From Bacteroides sp. (lineage in GTDB: Bacteria > Bacteroidota > Bacteroidia > Bacteroidales > UBA7960): 40,401 nt of DNA. The notes beneath the pieces were generated by a model that saw only the letters and a list, made by a program, of their open reading frames with translations, searched no databases and was not told where the DNA came from. Positions 9,095-16,528 of the stretch are shown piece by piece (the stretch's first letter is position 1; each line of letters starts with the position of its first letter). The stretch is from assembly GCA_036351255.1 (NCBI GenBank), contig JAZBOS010000059.1, forward strand, positions 1 to 40,401, read 5' to 3'. Position numbers and translations under genes: made by a program.

Positions 9095-9157
9095 TTGATT
9101 CAATTTTTAAGGTTTTATTATTTGGGTTTGTTTGAACAGTAAACAGCAATTGTTTTC

Positions 9158-9195
9158 ATTTTGTTTAATAAAAATGAAAAAAAATTAAACAAAAT
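9158..9195. promoter_or_regulatory. 12-bp perfect inverted repeat upstream of fasciclin gene
   Basis: ATTTTGTTTAAT at 9158-9169 is mirrored by ATTAAACAAAAT at 9184-9195 with a 14-nt A-rich spacer. It lies 64-101 bp upstream of the fasciclin start. It could be an operator for a dimeric regulator or simply an AT-rich stem-loop; nothing shows which. Confidence 0.5.
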
Positions 9196-9383
9196 ATTAA
9201 TAAATATTGATAATCAACAGATTAAGTAATAAAAAAATTTTCATCGACCCCCATTTTTTTTATTTTCCGCTTCAATTTCCATTAAAACCTTCATTTATTT
9301 CCAAAAAAATACTCCTCGCCAAGTGCTCAAAGAATTGTAGATTTGATTTTTTCGAATTGTGTTCCTCTGTGGCTTTCTCCATA

Positions 9384-9411
9384 TTTTTCATTTTTCACTT
9401 TTCATTTTTCC
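9384..9411. repeat. Heptamer run TTTTTCA, four units
   Basis: Four adjacent 7-bp units: TTTTTCA, TTTTTCA, CTTTTCA, TTTTTCC. The 7-bp phase matches the other short-repeat families in the window. Confidence 0.75.
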
Positions 9412-9481
9412 CTGACCTCCCCTTGATTCCCTTCATACTCTTTCTTTGGTCGTGTGCGGCAAGGCCACATAAGAACCAGGC

Positions 9482-9514
9482 ACGAGGCTTGCACGAGGAT
9501 GGTACGAGCGTGGT
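9482..9514. repeat. Three 11-bp ACG-phased units
   Basis: Units ACGAGGCTTGC, ACGAGGATGGT and ACGAGCGTGGT follow each other exactly 11 bp apart. The shared start ACG and the 11-bp period recall the larger array at 36879-36987. Confidence 0.7.
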
Positions 9515-9570
9515 TAAATGAAAAACTAAAAAATAAAAATGAAGAATAAATAATTAAAGATTAAAACAAG

Positions 9571-9605
9571 TGAGAGATGAGAAGAGAGTGGTGAGTTGTG
9601 AGTAT
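9571..9605. repeat. Heptamer run TGAGARR, five units
   Basis: Units TGAGAGA, TGAGAAG, AGAGTGG, TGAGTTG, TGAGTAT are adjacent at 7-bp spacing. A related run follows the hydE stop codon at 15182. Confidence 0.7.
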
Positions 9606-9670
9606 CATTCATTGAAATTAAGGCATTTACACCTATAAAAATGTAAAAATAACCAGTCATTTAACCAAGG

Positions 9671-9719
9671 CTTTTCACTTTTACTTTCTACTTTTTACTT
9701 ATATTTTCTTTATTCTCAC
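9671..9719. repeat. Pyrimidine-rich heptamer run, seven units
   Basis: CTTTTCA, CTTTTAC, TTTCTAC, TTTTTAC, TTATATT, TTCTTTA, TTCTCAC run at exact 7-bp spacing. They look like decayed copies of the TTTTTCA family seen 300 bp upstream. Confidence 0.65.
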
Positions 9720-9752
9720 TTTTTTGCGGAGGAAGGATGATAAAAAGGGAAT

Positions 9753-9769
9753 CCACTCCGTAGAGGTGG
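9753..9769. repeat. Short stem-loop CCACTC-CGTA-GAGGTGG
   Basis: A compact hairpin with one bulged G and a CGTA loop, in the spacer before the AlkD-like gene. Its CCGTAG-centred form recalls dispersed stem-loop repeats that I remember from other Bacteroidota spacers; only one copy is seen here. Confidence 0.45.
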
Positions 9770-9865
9770 AATAGCGATTGAAAATGCTTTTGCCCCTGGG
9801 TTTGCCATTTGCCTGTATTTTTCTATTTTTATTCTCCTAAATAATTACCAACCCCAATATTCGAA

Positions 9866-10540
9866 ATGACAGCAGCAGAAATTCTGAAGGAGTTGAAAGC
9901 TCAAAGCAATGAAAAAGTGATGGCCCACAACCGCAAATACGGGGCCGGGGATAATCAGTTTGGGGTTAAGATGGGCGACATCAGGGCGCTGGCCAAAAAG
10001 ATCAAAAAGAACCACCCCCTGGCGCTGGAGCTCTGGGAAACAACAATCATCGATGCCCGCCTGCTGGCCTGCCTGATCGTGGACAACAGGGCCCTGACTG
10101 CGGATGATTTGGATGAACTGGTGCGCTCCATCGATTTTGTGCATCTGGCCGACTGGTTCAATGCCTATGTGCTGAAAGACCATCCGGATCGGGAAGTCCT
10201 GAGAGCCAAGTGGATGGAGGACGCTGACCGCTGGGCGGCCCGTTCGGGCTGGGCCCTTACGGCAGAAATGATCGCCAAGGGGGCAGATGGCCTGGATCTG
10301 GAACAGCTGCTGAACCGCATAGAAAAAGAAATGCCAACCGCTCCGCCAGAGGTGCAGTGGACCATGAACTTTGCCCTGGCCTACATCGGCATCCACCACC
10401 CGCAACACCGCCAAAGGGCCCTTGCCATCGGCAATGCCCTGGGCATTTACCGCGATTACCCCGTCTCAAAAGGCTGCACCTCGCCATTTGCACCCATCTG
10501 GATCAATGAGATGGTGAGCAGGATGGAAGGGGTTAGGTAA
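9866..10540 (+). CDS. AlkD-like DNA alkylation repair protein
   Basis: A 224-residue, all-helical protein of the DNA alkylation repair (AlkD/AlkC-type HEAT-like) family. Recognisable blocks are FGVKMGDIRALAKKI near residues 32-46, the LVRSIDFVHLADWF segment near 86-100, an RWAARSGWAL segment near 120, and the C-terminal YPVSKGCTSPFAPIWI typical of this subgroup. Family members remove positively charged alkylated bases from DNA by wrapping the duplex without flipping the base. It stands alone on the plus strand between two repeat-rich regions, so genomic context gives no further clue. The ATG at 9866 is the only good start. Substrate is inferred from the family. Confidence 0.88.
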   Translation: MTAAEILKELKAQSNEKVMAHNRKYGAGDNQFGVKMGDIRALAKKIKKNHPLALELWETTIIDARLLACLIVDNRALTADDLDELVRSIDFVHLADWFNAYVLKDHPDREVLRAKWMEDADRWAARSGWALTAEMIAKGADGLDLEQLLNRIEKEMPTAPPEVQWTMNFALAYIGIHHPQHRQRALAIGNALGIYRDYPVSKGCTSPFAPIWINEMVSRMEGVR

Positions 10541-10772
10541 TTTGTCGGTTGGAACAGATCATTGATTTGCTTTCCAGAAAAAGTGCTGGCTTTTTTGAAC
10601 ACCAGGCTTGATGAAAGAACGAGAGGGGAATAGGGGTTAAGAAAGCTAATTTCATTATTTTTTTTTGACATTGGTTTAATCGGGCCACGGTCGGCCCAAT
10701 CTGGGAAAGAAATGGGGTTTTGCTGTTTCTCGCCAATCCCAACAAATATCTCAGCCAGCAAATTGGTTAATG

Positions 10773-10802
10773 AAAAAGAGCTGATCATTACGACCAGCTC
10801 TT
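10773..10802 (-). terminator. Terminator after the T9SS-secreted protein gene
   Basis: An 8-bp stem (AAGAGCTG at 10776-10783 with CAGCTCTT at 10795-10802) ends on the minus strand in a run of Ts. It lies 28 bp beyond the stop codon at 10831. Confidence 0.8.
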
Positions 10803-10830
10803 CAGCTAAAAGAATATCACTGCTTCTTTT

Positions 10831-12069
10831 TTATCTCACCAAGAACTTCCTGGAAATGAAGCCTTGGTTGGTTTGAATGGAGATAATATATAAACCTGAA
10901 TCAAAGTCACTTAAATCTATGCTTTGACGGTTTGAAGGCGTTTCAACAGCCTTTAAAACTTGCCCCAATGAATTAAAAATACTGATCTTCCGAATGGCTT
11001 CGTTTGTATTAATGAAGATGCGGTCTTTTGCAGGATTTGGATAGATGGAAATAGAAGAGGAGTTTATCTCACCAACAGAAGTTGATCCCAGCATAATTTC
11101 CACCTCATTGGAAGGATCGGATTCACCTCCATCGAAAACAGCAGTCACGTAATAATGATGCGATCCACTGTTCAGGCTTTCGTGCGAATAGGTCAATGAT
11201 TCGGTAAACGCTACGATTTCAAAAGACCCGTCCTCAAATTTATGATAGACATTGTAACCCTCCAAGGAAGCCATGGGGCCAGATTCCGGGCTGGGCTCTG
11301 ACCATTTAAGATTAATATCTGTGACTGCGACGGCTTCCCCTTCCAGGGTTCCGGGTTCAGGGGTGTCGAAAATAATGAGTATTTCATCGGAGGGGAGGGA
11401 TTCGCCTGCATCATAAACAGCTGTAATATAATAGGTGTTGAGGCCTGCGGTTGAGCCATTTTCAATCAGGAAAGAAGTTTCTTCGGTATAGGCCACCAGC
11501 TCATAATCAGAGGATTCATGACTTTTGTAGACATTATAGCCTTCCAGTTCAGCCAGCTGGACGCCTTCTCCCTCAGGGGTTTCCCAAACCAGCATCACTT
11601 CATCATTTACAAAATCGATATCAAGGCTTGCCGGAGGGGGGGTGTTGCTGGCCTTGACCAAACGAATAGTACTTGTCTCTGGGTGGGGCTCAGGATCATC
11701 CCAGAAGTTGTAATGCAGCTCCAGGGTGTCGTTTTGAAAATAGACCACTTCATAGTAAAAATGGTCATAGAACCTTTGACCTGCATAAACGGTGGCAAGA
11801 TACCACCAGTGGAACCTGTTTGTGGAAGCCTGGTATTCGCATTGCTGAGTATTAGGATAAATGGATGGCATCATATGACCGGAAGTCTCAGTATAAAAAC
11901 CATCTTCGAAAATCGTCATCGTCATCGGTGCGTTGCTAACCCATGAGTCACTATATGTACCATGCCATGTCCCCACGAAATCCTCAAAAGTGATGTCCTG
12001 GCCAAAGGCGGAAGAAGAGAACAGGGATATCAGGATGGAAAAAATTGCTTTGGGTAATCTTTTCATCAT
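10831..12069 (-). CDS. T9SS-secreted protein with two fibronectin III-like domains
   Basis: The start at 12069 (MMKRLPKAIF) gives 412 residues with an ordinary signal peptide ending near SAFG/QD; a longer start would put a basic tail ahead of it. A lipocalin-like or unknown N-terminal domain (about residues 25-150, with GTWHGTYSD) is followed by two fibronectin III-like repeats of about 90 residues, both with the phrase LEGYNVY and a TAVFDGGES or TAVYDAGES ending. The last 75 residues form a type A sorting tail of the type IX secretion system (ISIYPNPAKDRIFI, GLYIISI, KFLVR). It should be exported across the outer membrane. The ligand is unknown. Confidence 0.9.
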   Translation of the reverse strand: MMKRLPKAIFSILISLFSSSAFGQDITFEDFVGTWHGTYSDSWVSNAPMTMTIFEDGFYTETSGHMMPSIYPNTQQCEYQASTNRFHWWYLATVYAGQRFYDHFYYEVVYFQNDTLELHYNFWDDPEPHPETSTIRLVKASNTPPPASLDIDFVNDEVMLVWETPEGEGVQLAELEGYNVYKSHESSDYELVAYTEETSFLIENGSTAGLNTYYITAVYDAGESLPSDEILIIFDTPEPGTLEGEAVAVTDINLKWSEPSPESGPMASLEGYNVYHKFEDGSFEIVAFTESLTYSHESLNSGSHHYYVTAVFDGGESDPSNEVEIMLGSTSVGEINSSSISIYPNPAKDRIFINTNEAIRKISIFNSLGQVLKAVETPSNRQSIDLSDFDSGLYIISIQTNQGFISRKFLVR

Positions 12070-12464
12070 TTTTTTTGGTTTTTGTTTTTTCAAAAGAATA
12101 TTCATCCTTAACAATTTAGATAGGAAAATGTTTTACATTATTTAAAAATAATAAATTTTTCGTTGTATTTCATTAAAAATTCAACGGGGGAACAATGATT
12201 ATTTCAAGAAAAAGAAATTTCCATTATCCAATTGGCCTTTTCGGGCTGAGAATAATGACCAGGAAGTTTTGGAAACGGGATAAACCTGAAAAAATTTAAA
12301 GCCGGTTTTGTCTGCAGGCAGTGAACAAGGAATGAAGATATATGAAGTGGCTTAAAGGATTTACATCAAAAATCGAAATTCAATATTCCTAATCCAAAGG
12401 AAAAAATAATTCAAGGCTTTTTGATCTCAGAACAAAGGATAATGAACAGGGAATTCAGAAGGAA

Positions 12465-12560
12465 CCTTAAACCTTAAACCCTTCCTGCGGCAGGCAGGCT
12501 TGAAACCTTAACCCCTAACCACTAATCCCTAACATGGAACTCCAAACCCCTAACTTCAAC
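12465..12560. repeat. Degenerate heptamer array CCTTAAA/CCCTAAC upstream of hydF
   Basis: Units CCTTAAA, CCTTAAA, CCCTTCC, a 14-bp GC-rich insert (exactly two periods), a 6-bp unit TTGAAA, then CCTTAAC, CCCTAAC, CACTAAT, CCCTAAC, ATGGAAC, TCCAAAC, CCCTAAC at 7-bp spacing. The array ends 14 bp before the hydF -7 box, so it spans where the -33 contact would lie. Confidence 0.8.
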
Positions 12561-12573
12561 TCATTTTTTTCGG

Positions 12574-12581
12574 TATCTTTG
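12574..12581 (+). promoter_or_regulatory. hydF promoter -7 box
   Basis: TATCTTTG followed by CA is a full match to the Bacteroidota -7 element TAnnTTTG, 20 bp before the hydF ATG. A clear -33 TTTG is not seen. It implies a very short leader and supports the ATG at 12602. Confidence 0.65.
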
Positions 12582-12601
12582 CATCTAAAATTTTGCTACC
12601 T

Positions 12602-13807
12602 ATGTCAAAAGGCAGAGAAAATAAACCCCATATTGGAATCTTTGGCCGGCGCAACAACGGGAAGAGCTCGTTCATCAATGCGCTTGCAGGGCAGGATATT
12701 GCCATTGTTTCGGATGTGCCGGGCACGACGGCAGACCCGGTGCGCAAGTCGATGGAACTGCCGGGCATTGGCCCGGCCATCCTTGTAGACACCGCTGGCA
12801 TTGACGACAGCGGTGACCTTGGTACGAAGCGGGTGAACCGTTCGCTGGCCGCCCTGCGCACCGTGGACATGGCCATTTTGCTGATCACCGAAAACATTTT
12901 CGGGGAGTTTGAGGAGAACCTGGTCCGTTCCTTCCAGGCGCAGGATGTGCCATTTATGGTGATCCACAACAAGTCGGACCTTTATCCCCTTGCTCCGGAG
13001 CTAAAGGAGCGGCTAAAAAGGGATTTTGGCTTGGTGCCCCTGGAGTTTTGTGCCCTTCATCCATCGAATGTGGAAGAGGTGATCGACACCCTGCGAAAGG
13101 TGATGCCCGAGACGGCCTATACTTCGCGCAGCCTGTTGGGTGACGTCCTCAAACCCGGCGACCTGGTGTTGCTCATCACGCCTATTGACACCGAAGCGCC
13201 CGAGGGGCGAATGATCCTGCCCCAGATGCAAGCCGTCCGTGATGTGCTTGACAACGATTGTCCTGTGATCCTGGTCAAAGAGAACGGTCTGGATGAACTG
13301 ATCCGGGAGCTGAAGCCCAGGCCGAAACTGGCAGTGACCGACAGCCAGGTGTTCGAGAAGGCCAATGCAGCCGTTCCAAAGGATATCCTTCTGACCAGTT
13401 TCAGCATTATGCTGGCCCGCCATAAAGGCGATTTTGAACATTATATTGAGGGCACACCAAAGATCGGGTCGCTGAAAGACGGCGACCGGGTGCTGATCCT
13501 GGAGTCGTGCACCCACCATGTCTCGTGCGATGACATCGGGCGTTACAAGATCCCTGCCTGGATGAAGAAGTTCACTGGCAAAGATCTGAGTTTCGATGTG
13601 GTGGCCGGGCTTGGCGATACCCCAAGACCCATCACTGATTATGCGCTGGTGGTGCAGTGCGGGGGATGTGTGATCACCCGCAGGCAGATCATAGGGCGCC
13701 TGAAGGCCGCAGTGGATGCAGGGGTGCCCGTTACCAACTATGGCATGGCCATTGCCTGGATGCACGGGATCTTTGAGCGGGCGGTGGAGCCGTTTGTGAA
13801 GGCTTGA
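12602..13807 (+). CDS. hydF: [FeFe]-hydrogenase maturation GTPase HydF
   Basis: A 401-residue protein with three parts: an N-terminal GTPase (P-loop GRRNNGKS at 15-22, DTAG at 63-66, NKSD at 123-126), a dimerisation domain, and a C-terminal cluster-binding domain. The cluster ligands are Cys303, Cys353 and Cys356, in CTH and CGGC motifs. HydF is the scaffold on which HydE and HydG assemble the diiron subcluster before it is passed to the hydrogenase. The residue before Cys353 is Gln352, where many family members have His (HCxxC). The ATG at 12602 is preferred over a TTG nine bases upstream because of the promoter spacing. Downstream are heptamer repeats and then hydE. Confidence 0.95.
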   Translation: MSKGRENKPHIGIFGRRNNGKSSFINALAGQDIAIVSDVPGTTADPVRKSMELPGIGPAILVDTAGIDDSGDLGTKRVNRSLAALRTVDMAILLITENIFGEFEENLVRSFQAQDVPFMVIHNKSDLYPLAPELKERLKRDFGLVPLEFCALHPSNVEEVIDTLRKVMPETAYTSRSLLGDVLKPGDLVLLITPIDTEAPEGRMILPQMQAVRDVLDNDCPVILVKENGLDELIRELKPRPKLAVTDSQVFEKANAAVPKDILLTSFSIMLARHKGDFEHYIEGTPKIGSLKDGDRVLILESCTHHVSCDDIGRYKIPAWMKKFTGKDLSFDVVAGLGDTPRPITDYALVVQCGGCVITRRQIIGRLKAAVDAGVPVTNYGMAIAWMHGIFERAVEPFVKA

Positions 13808-13814
13808 GGGTTGG

Positions 13815-13877
13815 GGTTTGGAGTTTAAGGTTCAAGGTTCAAGGTTTAAGGTTTTAGGTTTAAGGTTTTAGGGTAAC
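13815..13877. repeat. Heptamer array GGTTTAA/GGTTCAA downstream of hydF
   Basis: Nine 7-bp units at exact spacing: GGTTTGG, AGTTTAA, GGTTCAA, GGTTCAA, GGTTTAA, GGTTTTA, GGTTTAA, GGTTTTA, GGGTAAC. This is the reverse complement of the CCTTGAA family that precedes hydF, so the two arrays face in opposite directions around the gene. Confidence 0.85.
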
Positions 13878-14091
13878 ATCATAAATCAAAAACTGTTAAT
13901 CCTTAATCTGAGATCAGGGAGGTTTGGGGTCCTGAATTTGGAGTTTGAGGTTTAAGAGGTTATACTCTTTGCAGTTGAATTAAGGTTTGAAGTTATGAGG
14001 AGGTTGTTTGATCTCAGAACCTGGATTAACGATTTTTGAATAATCTCAGCGATTTTTGATTTTTTTGTATTGTAATTTGAAGACTTAATAT

Positions 14092-15177
14092 ATGCCTGGA
14101 CCGGTAAAAGAAATATTGCAAAAGGAATTTCTCGAAAAGGCTGACCTGGTGGCTATGTTGTCGGCGGAGGGGGAGGAGCGTCGGCTGGTATTTGAGAAGG
14201 CTGCATCGGTGAAGGATAAGTATGTGGGCAATAAGGTATACTACCGGGGGCTGATCGAGTTTTCGAATATTTGCGGGAAGAACTGCCTGTATTGCGGTAT
14301 ACGGGCAGGAAATCAAAACACCCACCGCTATGAGGTGGAAGAGCAGGAAGTGCTGGAGGCAGCACGCTATGCCTGGGAAAACAAGTTTGGCAGCCTGGTG
14401 CTGCAGTCGGGCGAGCGTTCGGATAAGGCTTTTGTGGACCGCATTGAACATCTTTTGCGGGAGATCAAGGCCCTGAGCAATGGCGAATTGGGTATCACCC
14501 TCTCGCTGGGAGAGCAGAGCGAGGAGACCTACCGGCGCTGGTTTGAGGCCGGTGCACACCGTTACCTCCTCCGCATTGAGGTATCGAACCCTGAGCTGTA
14601 TCCGAAATACCACCCGCACAACAAGAAACACGATTACCAGGCACGTTTGAACTGCCTGCACCTGCTGCGCAAAGTCGGTTACCAGGTGGGTTCGGGCGTG
14701 ATGATCGGGCTGCCCTTTCAGAAGGTGGAAGACCTGGCCGATGACCTGATGTTCCTCAGGGAACACGACATCGATATGGTGGGGATGGGACCTTACATTG
14801 AACACGAAGATACGCCCCTGTATCAATACAGGGATCAGTTACTCCCCAAGGAGAAACGCTTTGACCTGGCGCTGAAAATGGTGGCCGTCCTTCGAATCAT
14901 GATGAAAGACATTAACATTGCAGCTACCACGGCAATGCAGACCTTGGACCCGCTGGGGCGTGAAAAGGCCGTTAAGGTGGGGGCCAACATTATCATGCCC
15001 AACCTGACGCCGACCCAGTACCGGGAAGATTATTTGTTGTATGAAGACAAGCCTTGCCTGGATGAGGATGCTGACGAATGCCGCCGCTGCCTGGAGGCCC
15101 GCATCCATATGGCTGGTGGCGAAGTGGGTTTTGGCGAATGGGGCGACTCGAAGCACTTTATGAAGAGAAAAAAGTAA
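14092..15177 (+). CDS. hydE: [FeFe]-hydrogenase radical SAM maturase HydE
   Basis: A 361-residue radical SAM protein with the cluster motif CGKNCLYC (Cys61, Cys65, Cys68), the preceding block LIEFSNIC, and the HydE-typical segments GLPFQ and GMGPYIEHEDTPL. A second cluster site near the C-terminus, C-x7-C-x2-C at residues 322, 330 and 333, matches the accessory cluster of Thermotoga HydE. HydE works with HydG and HydF to make the organometallic part of the H-cluster. It lies 284 bp after hydF on the same strand; the spacer holds repeats and two copies of GATTTTTGA 20 bp apart. Neither hydG nor the hydrogenase is in the window. Confidence 0.95.
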   Translation: MPGPVKEILQKEFLEKADLVAMLSAEGEERRLVFEKAASVKDKYVGNKVYYRGLIEFSNICGKNCLYCGIRAGNQNTHRYEVEEQEVLEAARYAWENKFGSLVLQSGERSDKAFVDRIEHLLREIKALSNGELGITLSLGEQSEETYRRWFEAGAHRYLLRIEVSNPELYPKYHPHNKKHDYQARLNCLHLLRKVGYQVGSGVMIGLPFQKVEDLADDLMFLREHDIDMVGMGPYIEHEDTPLYQYRDQLLPKEKRFDLALKMVAVLRIMMKDINIAATTAMQTLDPLGREKAVKVGANIIMPNLTPTQYREDYLLYEDKPCLDEDADECRRCLEARIHMAGGEVGFGEWGDSKHFMKRKK

Positions 15178-15181
15178 GAGG

Positions 15182-15216
15182 TGAGAAGAGAGAGATGAAA
15201 GATGAGAGACTTAAGA
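15182..15216. repeat. Heptamer run TGAGAGA after hydE
   Basis: Units TGAGAAG, AGAGAGA, TGAAAGA, TGAGAGA, CTTAAGA at 7-bp spacing, starting four bases after the hydE stop codon. The same family is seen at 9571. Confidence 0.7.
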
Positions 15217-15248
15217 GATATTAAGCAACACTTATAAGACAACTGACA

Positions 15249-15297
15249 CCTTAAACCTTGAACTTTGAACCTTAAACCTTAAACCTTGAACCATATA
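15249..15297. repeat. Heptamer array CCTTRAA upstream of fprA
   Basis: Units CCTTAAA, CCTTGAA, CTTTGAA, CCTTAAA, CCTTAAA, CCTTGAA, CCATATA at exact 7-bp spacing. The array ends seven bases before the fprA ATG, so it occupies the region where a ribosome binding site would be. Confidence 0.88.
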
Positions 15298-15304
15298 CCT
15301 AGTT

Positions 15305-16528
15305 ATGAAAGACGCTAAAAGACCTGATGTTGAAGTGCTGGACATTACCGGCGACGTGAAGTGGATCGGTATTCTTGATTATGATATTGTTACGTTTGAT
15401 GTGGTGATGGAAACAGAATACGGGACCACCTACAACTCTTATTTTATCAATGCCGAAAAGAAAGCCATCATTGAGACTTCCAAGGAGAAGTTCTGGGATG
15501 TTTACCTGGAAAAGATCAAAAAGTTGACCAACCCGGCTGAGATAGAATACATTATCCTGAATCATACCGAGCCCGACCATAGCGGGAACCTGGCTAATCT
15601 CCTGGCCCTGGCCCCCAATGCCACCGTAGTGGGCAGCAGGCTGGCCATCAGCTACCTGCAGGATTTTATGGGGAAGGAATTTAAACATATCATTGCCAAG
15701 GACGGGAATACCCTTGACTTGGGCAATATGACCCTGCGCTTTATTTCGGCCCCTAACCTGCATTGGCCCGACAGCATGTATACATACCTCGAGGAAGATA
15801 AGTTGCTGTTTACCTGCGATTCGTTCGGCTGCCACTATGCACATCATAAGATGTATGACGACCAGGTGGGTGACTTTTCAGATGCCTTCAAATATTACTT
15901 TGATGTGATTCTGAAACCGTTCAGCAAGTTTATGCTGAAAGCCATTGAGAAGATCCGGCCCCTTGAAATCAAAGCGGTACTTACCGGCCACGGTCCCTTG
16001 CTGATGAAGGACTGGAAGACATGGGTGGACCTGTCGGAGCAGTATGCCCGGGAAGCCCTGCAGACGCCACAGAAGAATTACGTTTTTATTCCTTATGTTT
16101 CGGCTTACCACAATACCGGCAAGCTTGGGGAAGCCATTGCAGAGGGTATCCAGAGCGTTGGCGATTTCGAGGTGGAAGTGGCCGACATTGAGACCATGCC
16201 CCTGGGTGATGTCGATGAGCGCGTTGCGCGCAGCAGTGGCATCGTGGTGGGTTGCCCAACCATCAACCAGAACATCCTGTTGCCCATTTACAAGTTGTTT
16301 GCAGTGATCAGCCCCATCCGGGATAAAGGCAAGATCGCAGGATCCTTTGGCTCCTATGGCTGGAGTGGTGAGGCCGGCAAGCTTATTAACGGTAACCTTT
16401 CGAACCTGAAACTTGATGTGCAGGGCGAAGGGATATTTGTAAAATTTACGCCCCACGAAAACGAATATCAGCTTTGCTTCGACTATGGCAAACTGATCGG
16501 GGAGAAAATCCTGGAAAAGAACATTTGA
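15305..16528 (+). CDS. FprA family A-type flavoprotein (flavodiiron)
   Basis: A 407-residue flavodiiron protein. The metallo-beta-lactamase-like half carries all diiron ligands: His87, Glu89, Asp91 and His92 (HTEPDH), His153, Asp172 and His229 (TGHGP). The flavodoxin half (about residues 255-400) binds FMN. Such proteins reduce oxygen to water or nitric oxide to nitrous oxide in anaerobes, taking electrons from rubredoxin or a reduced cofactor. Its place after the H-cluster maturation genes fits protection of oxygen-sensitive enzymes. The next gene starts inside its stop codon, so the two are probably translated together. Oxygen versus NO preference cannot be read from the sequence. Confidence 0.94.
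   Translation: MKDAKRPDVEVLDITGDVKWIGILDYDIVTFDVVMETEYGTTYNSYFINAEKKAIIETSKEKFWDVYLEKIKKLTNPAEIEYIILNHTEPDHSGNLANLLALAPNATVVGSRLAISYLQDFMGKEFKHIIAKDGNTLDLGNMTLRFISAPNLHWPDSMYTYLEEDKLLFTCDSFGCHYAHHKMYDDQVGDFSDAFKYYFDVILKPFSKFMLKAIEKIRPLEIKAVLTGHGPLLMKDWKTWVDLSEQYAREALQTPQKNYVFIPYVSAYHNTGKLGEAIAEGIQSVGDFEVEVADIETMPLGDVDERVARSSGIVVGCPTINQNILLPIYKLFAVISPIRDKGKIAGSFGSYGWSGEAGKLINGNLSNLKLDVQGEGIFVKFTPHENEYQLCFDYGKLIGEKILEKNI

Larger units (their letters stand above)
9095..9865. other. Repeat-rich AT-rich spacer without a convincing gene
   Basis: This 770-bp stretch between the fasciclin gene and the AlkD-like gene holds an inverted repeat, three runs of 7-bp repeats, three 11-bp units and a short hairpin, listed separately. 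The one plus-strand frame of about 100 codons (9207-9521) is low-complexity, rich in Phe and Ser, and overlaps these repeats, so I do not call it a gene. Confidence 0.7.
12070..12601. other. Spacer between the T9SS protein gene and hydF
   Basis: The first 350 bp are AT-rich and I see no gene or stable hairpin in them. The last 140 bp hold the heptamer array at 12465-12560, including the GC-rich insert TGCGGCAGGCAGGC, followed by the hydF promoter element. Confidence 0.7.

Noticed and set aside
7913..9142. Long plus-strand open frame (409 codons) across the fasciclin gene
   Set aside because: It is antisense to the clearly recognisable two-domain fasciclin lipoprotein, is rich in His, Gln and Gly as expected of a complementary frame, and matches no family I know.
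9207..9521. Plus-strand frame of 104 codons in the spacer
   Set aside because: Low-complexity, Phe-rich, and made partly of heptamer and 11-bp repeats; no start signal.
10681..10697. GGGCC...GGCCC hairpin as a terminator of the AlkD-like gene
   Set aside because: Only five base pairs, 140 bp after the stop codon, and no T run follows.
12506..12554. CCCTAAC repeats resembling telomere DNA
   Set aside because: The unit is 7 bp, degenerate and internal to a bacterial chromosome; it is a drifted form of the CCTTRAA heptamer family.
12602..13807. Der/EngA or Era ribosome-assembly GTPase
   Set aside because: The C-terminal cysteines 303, 353 and 356 and the flanking motifs identify HydF; there is only one GTPase domain and no KH domain.
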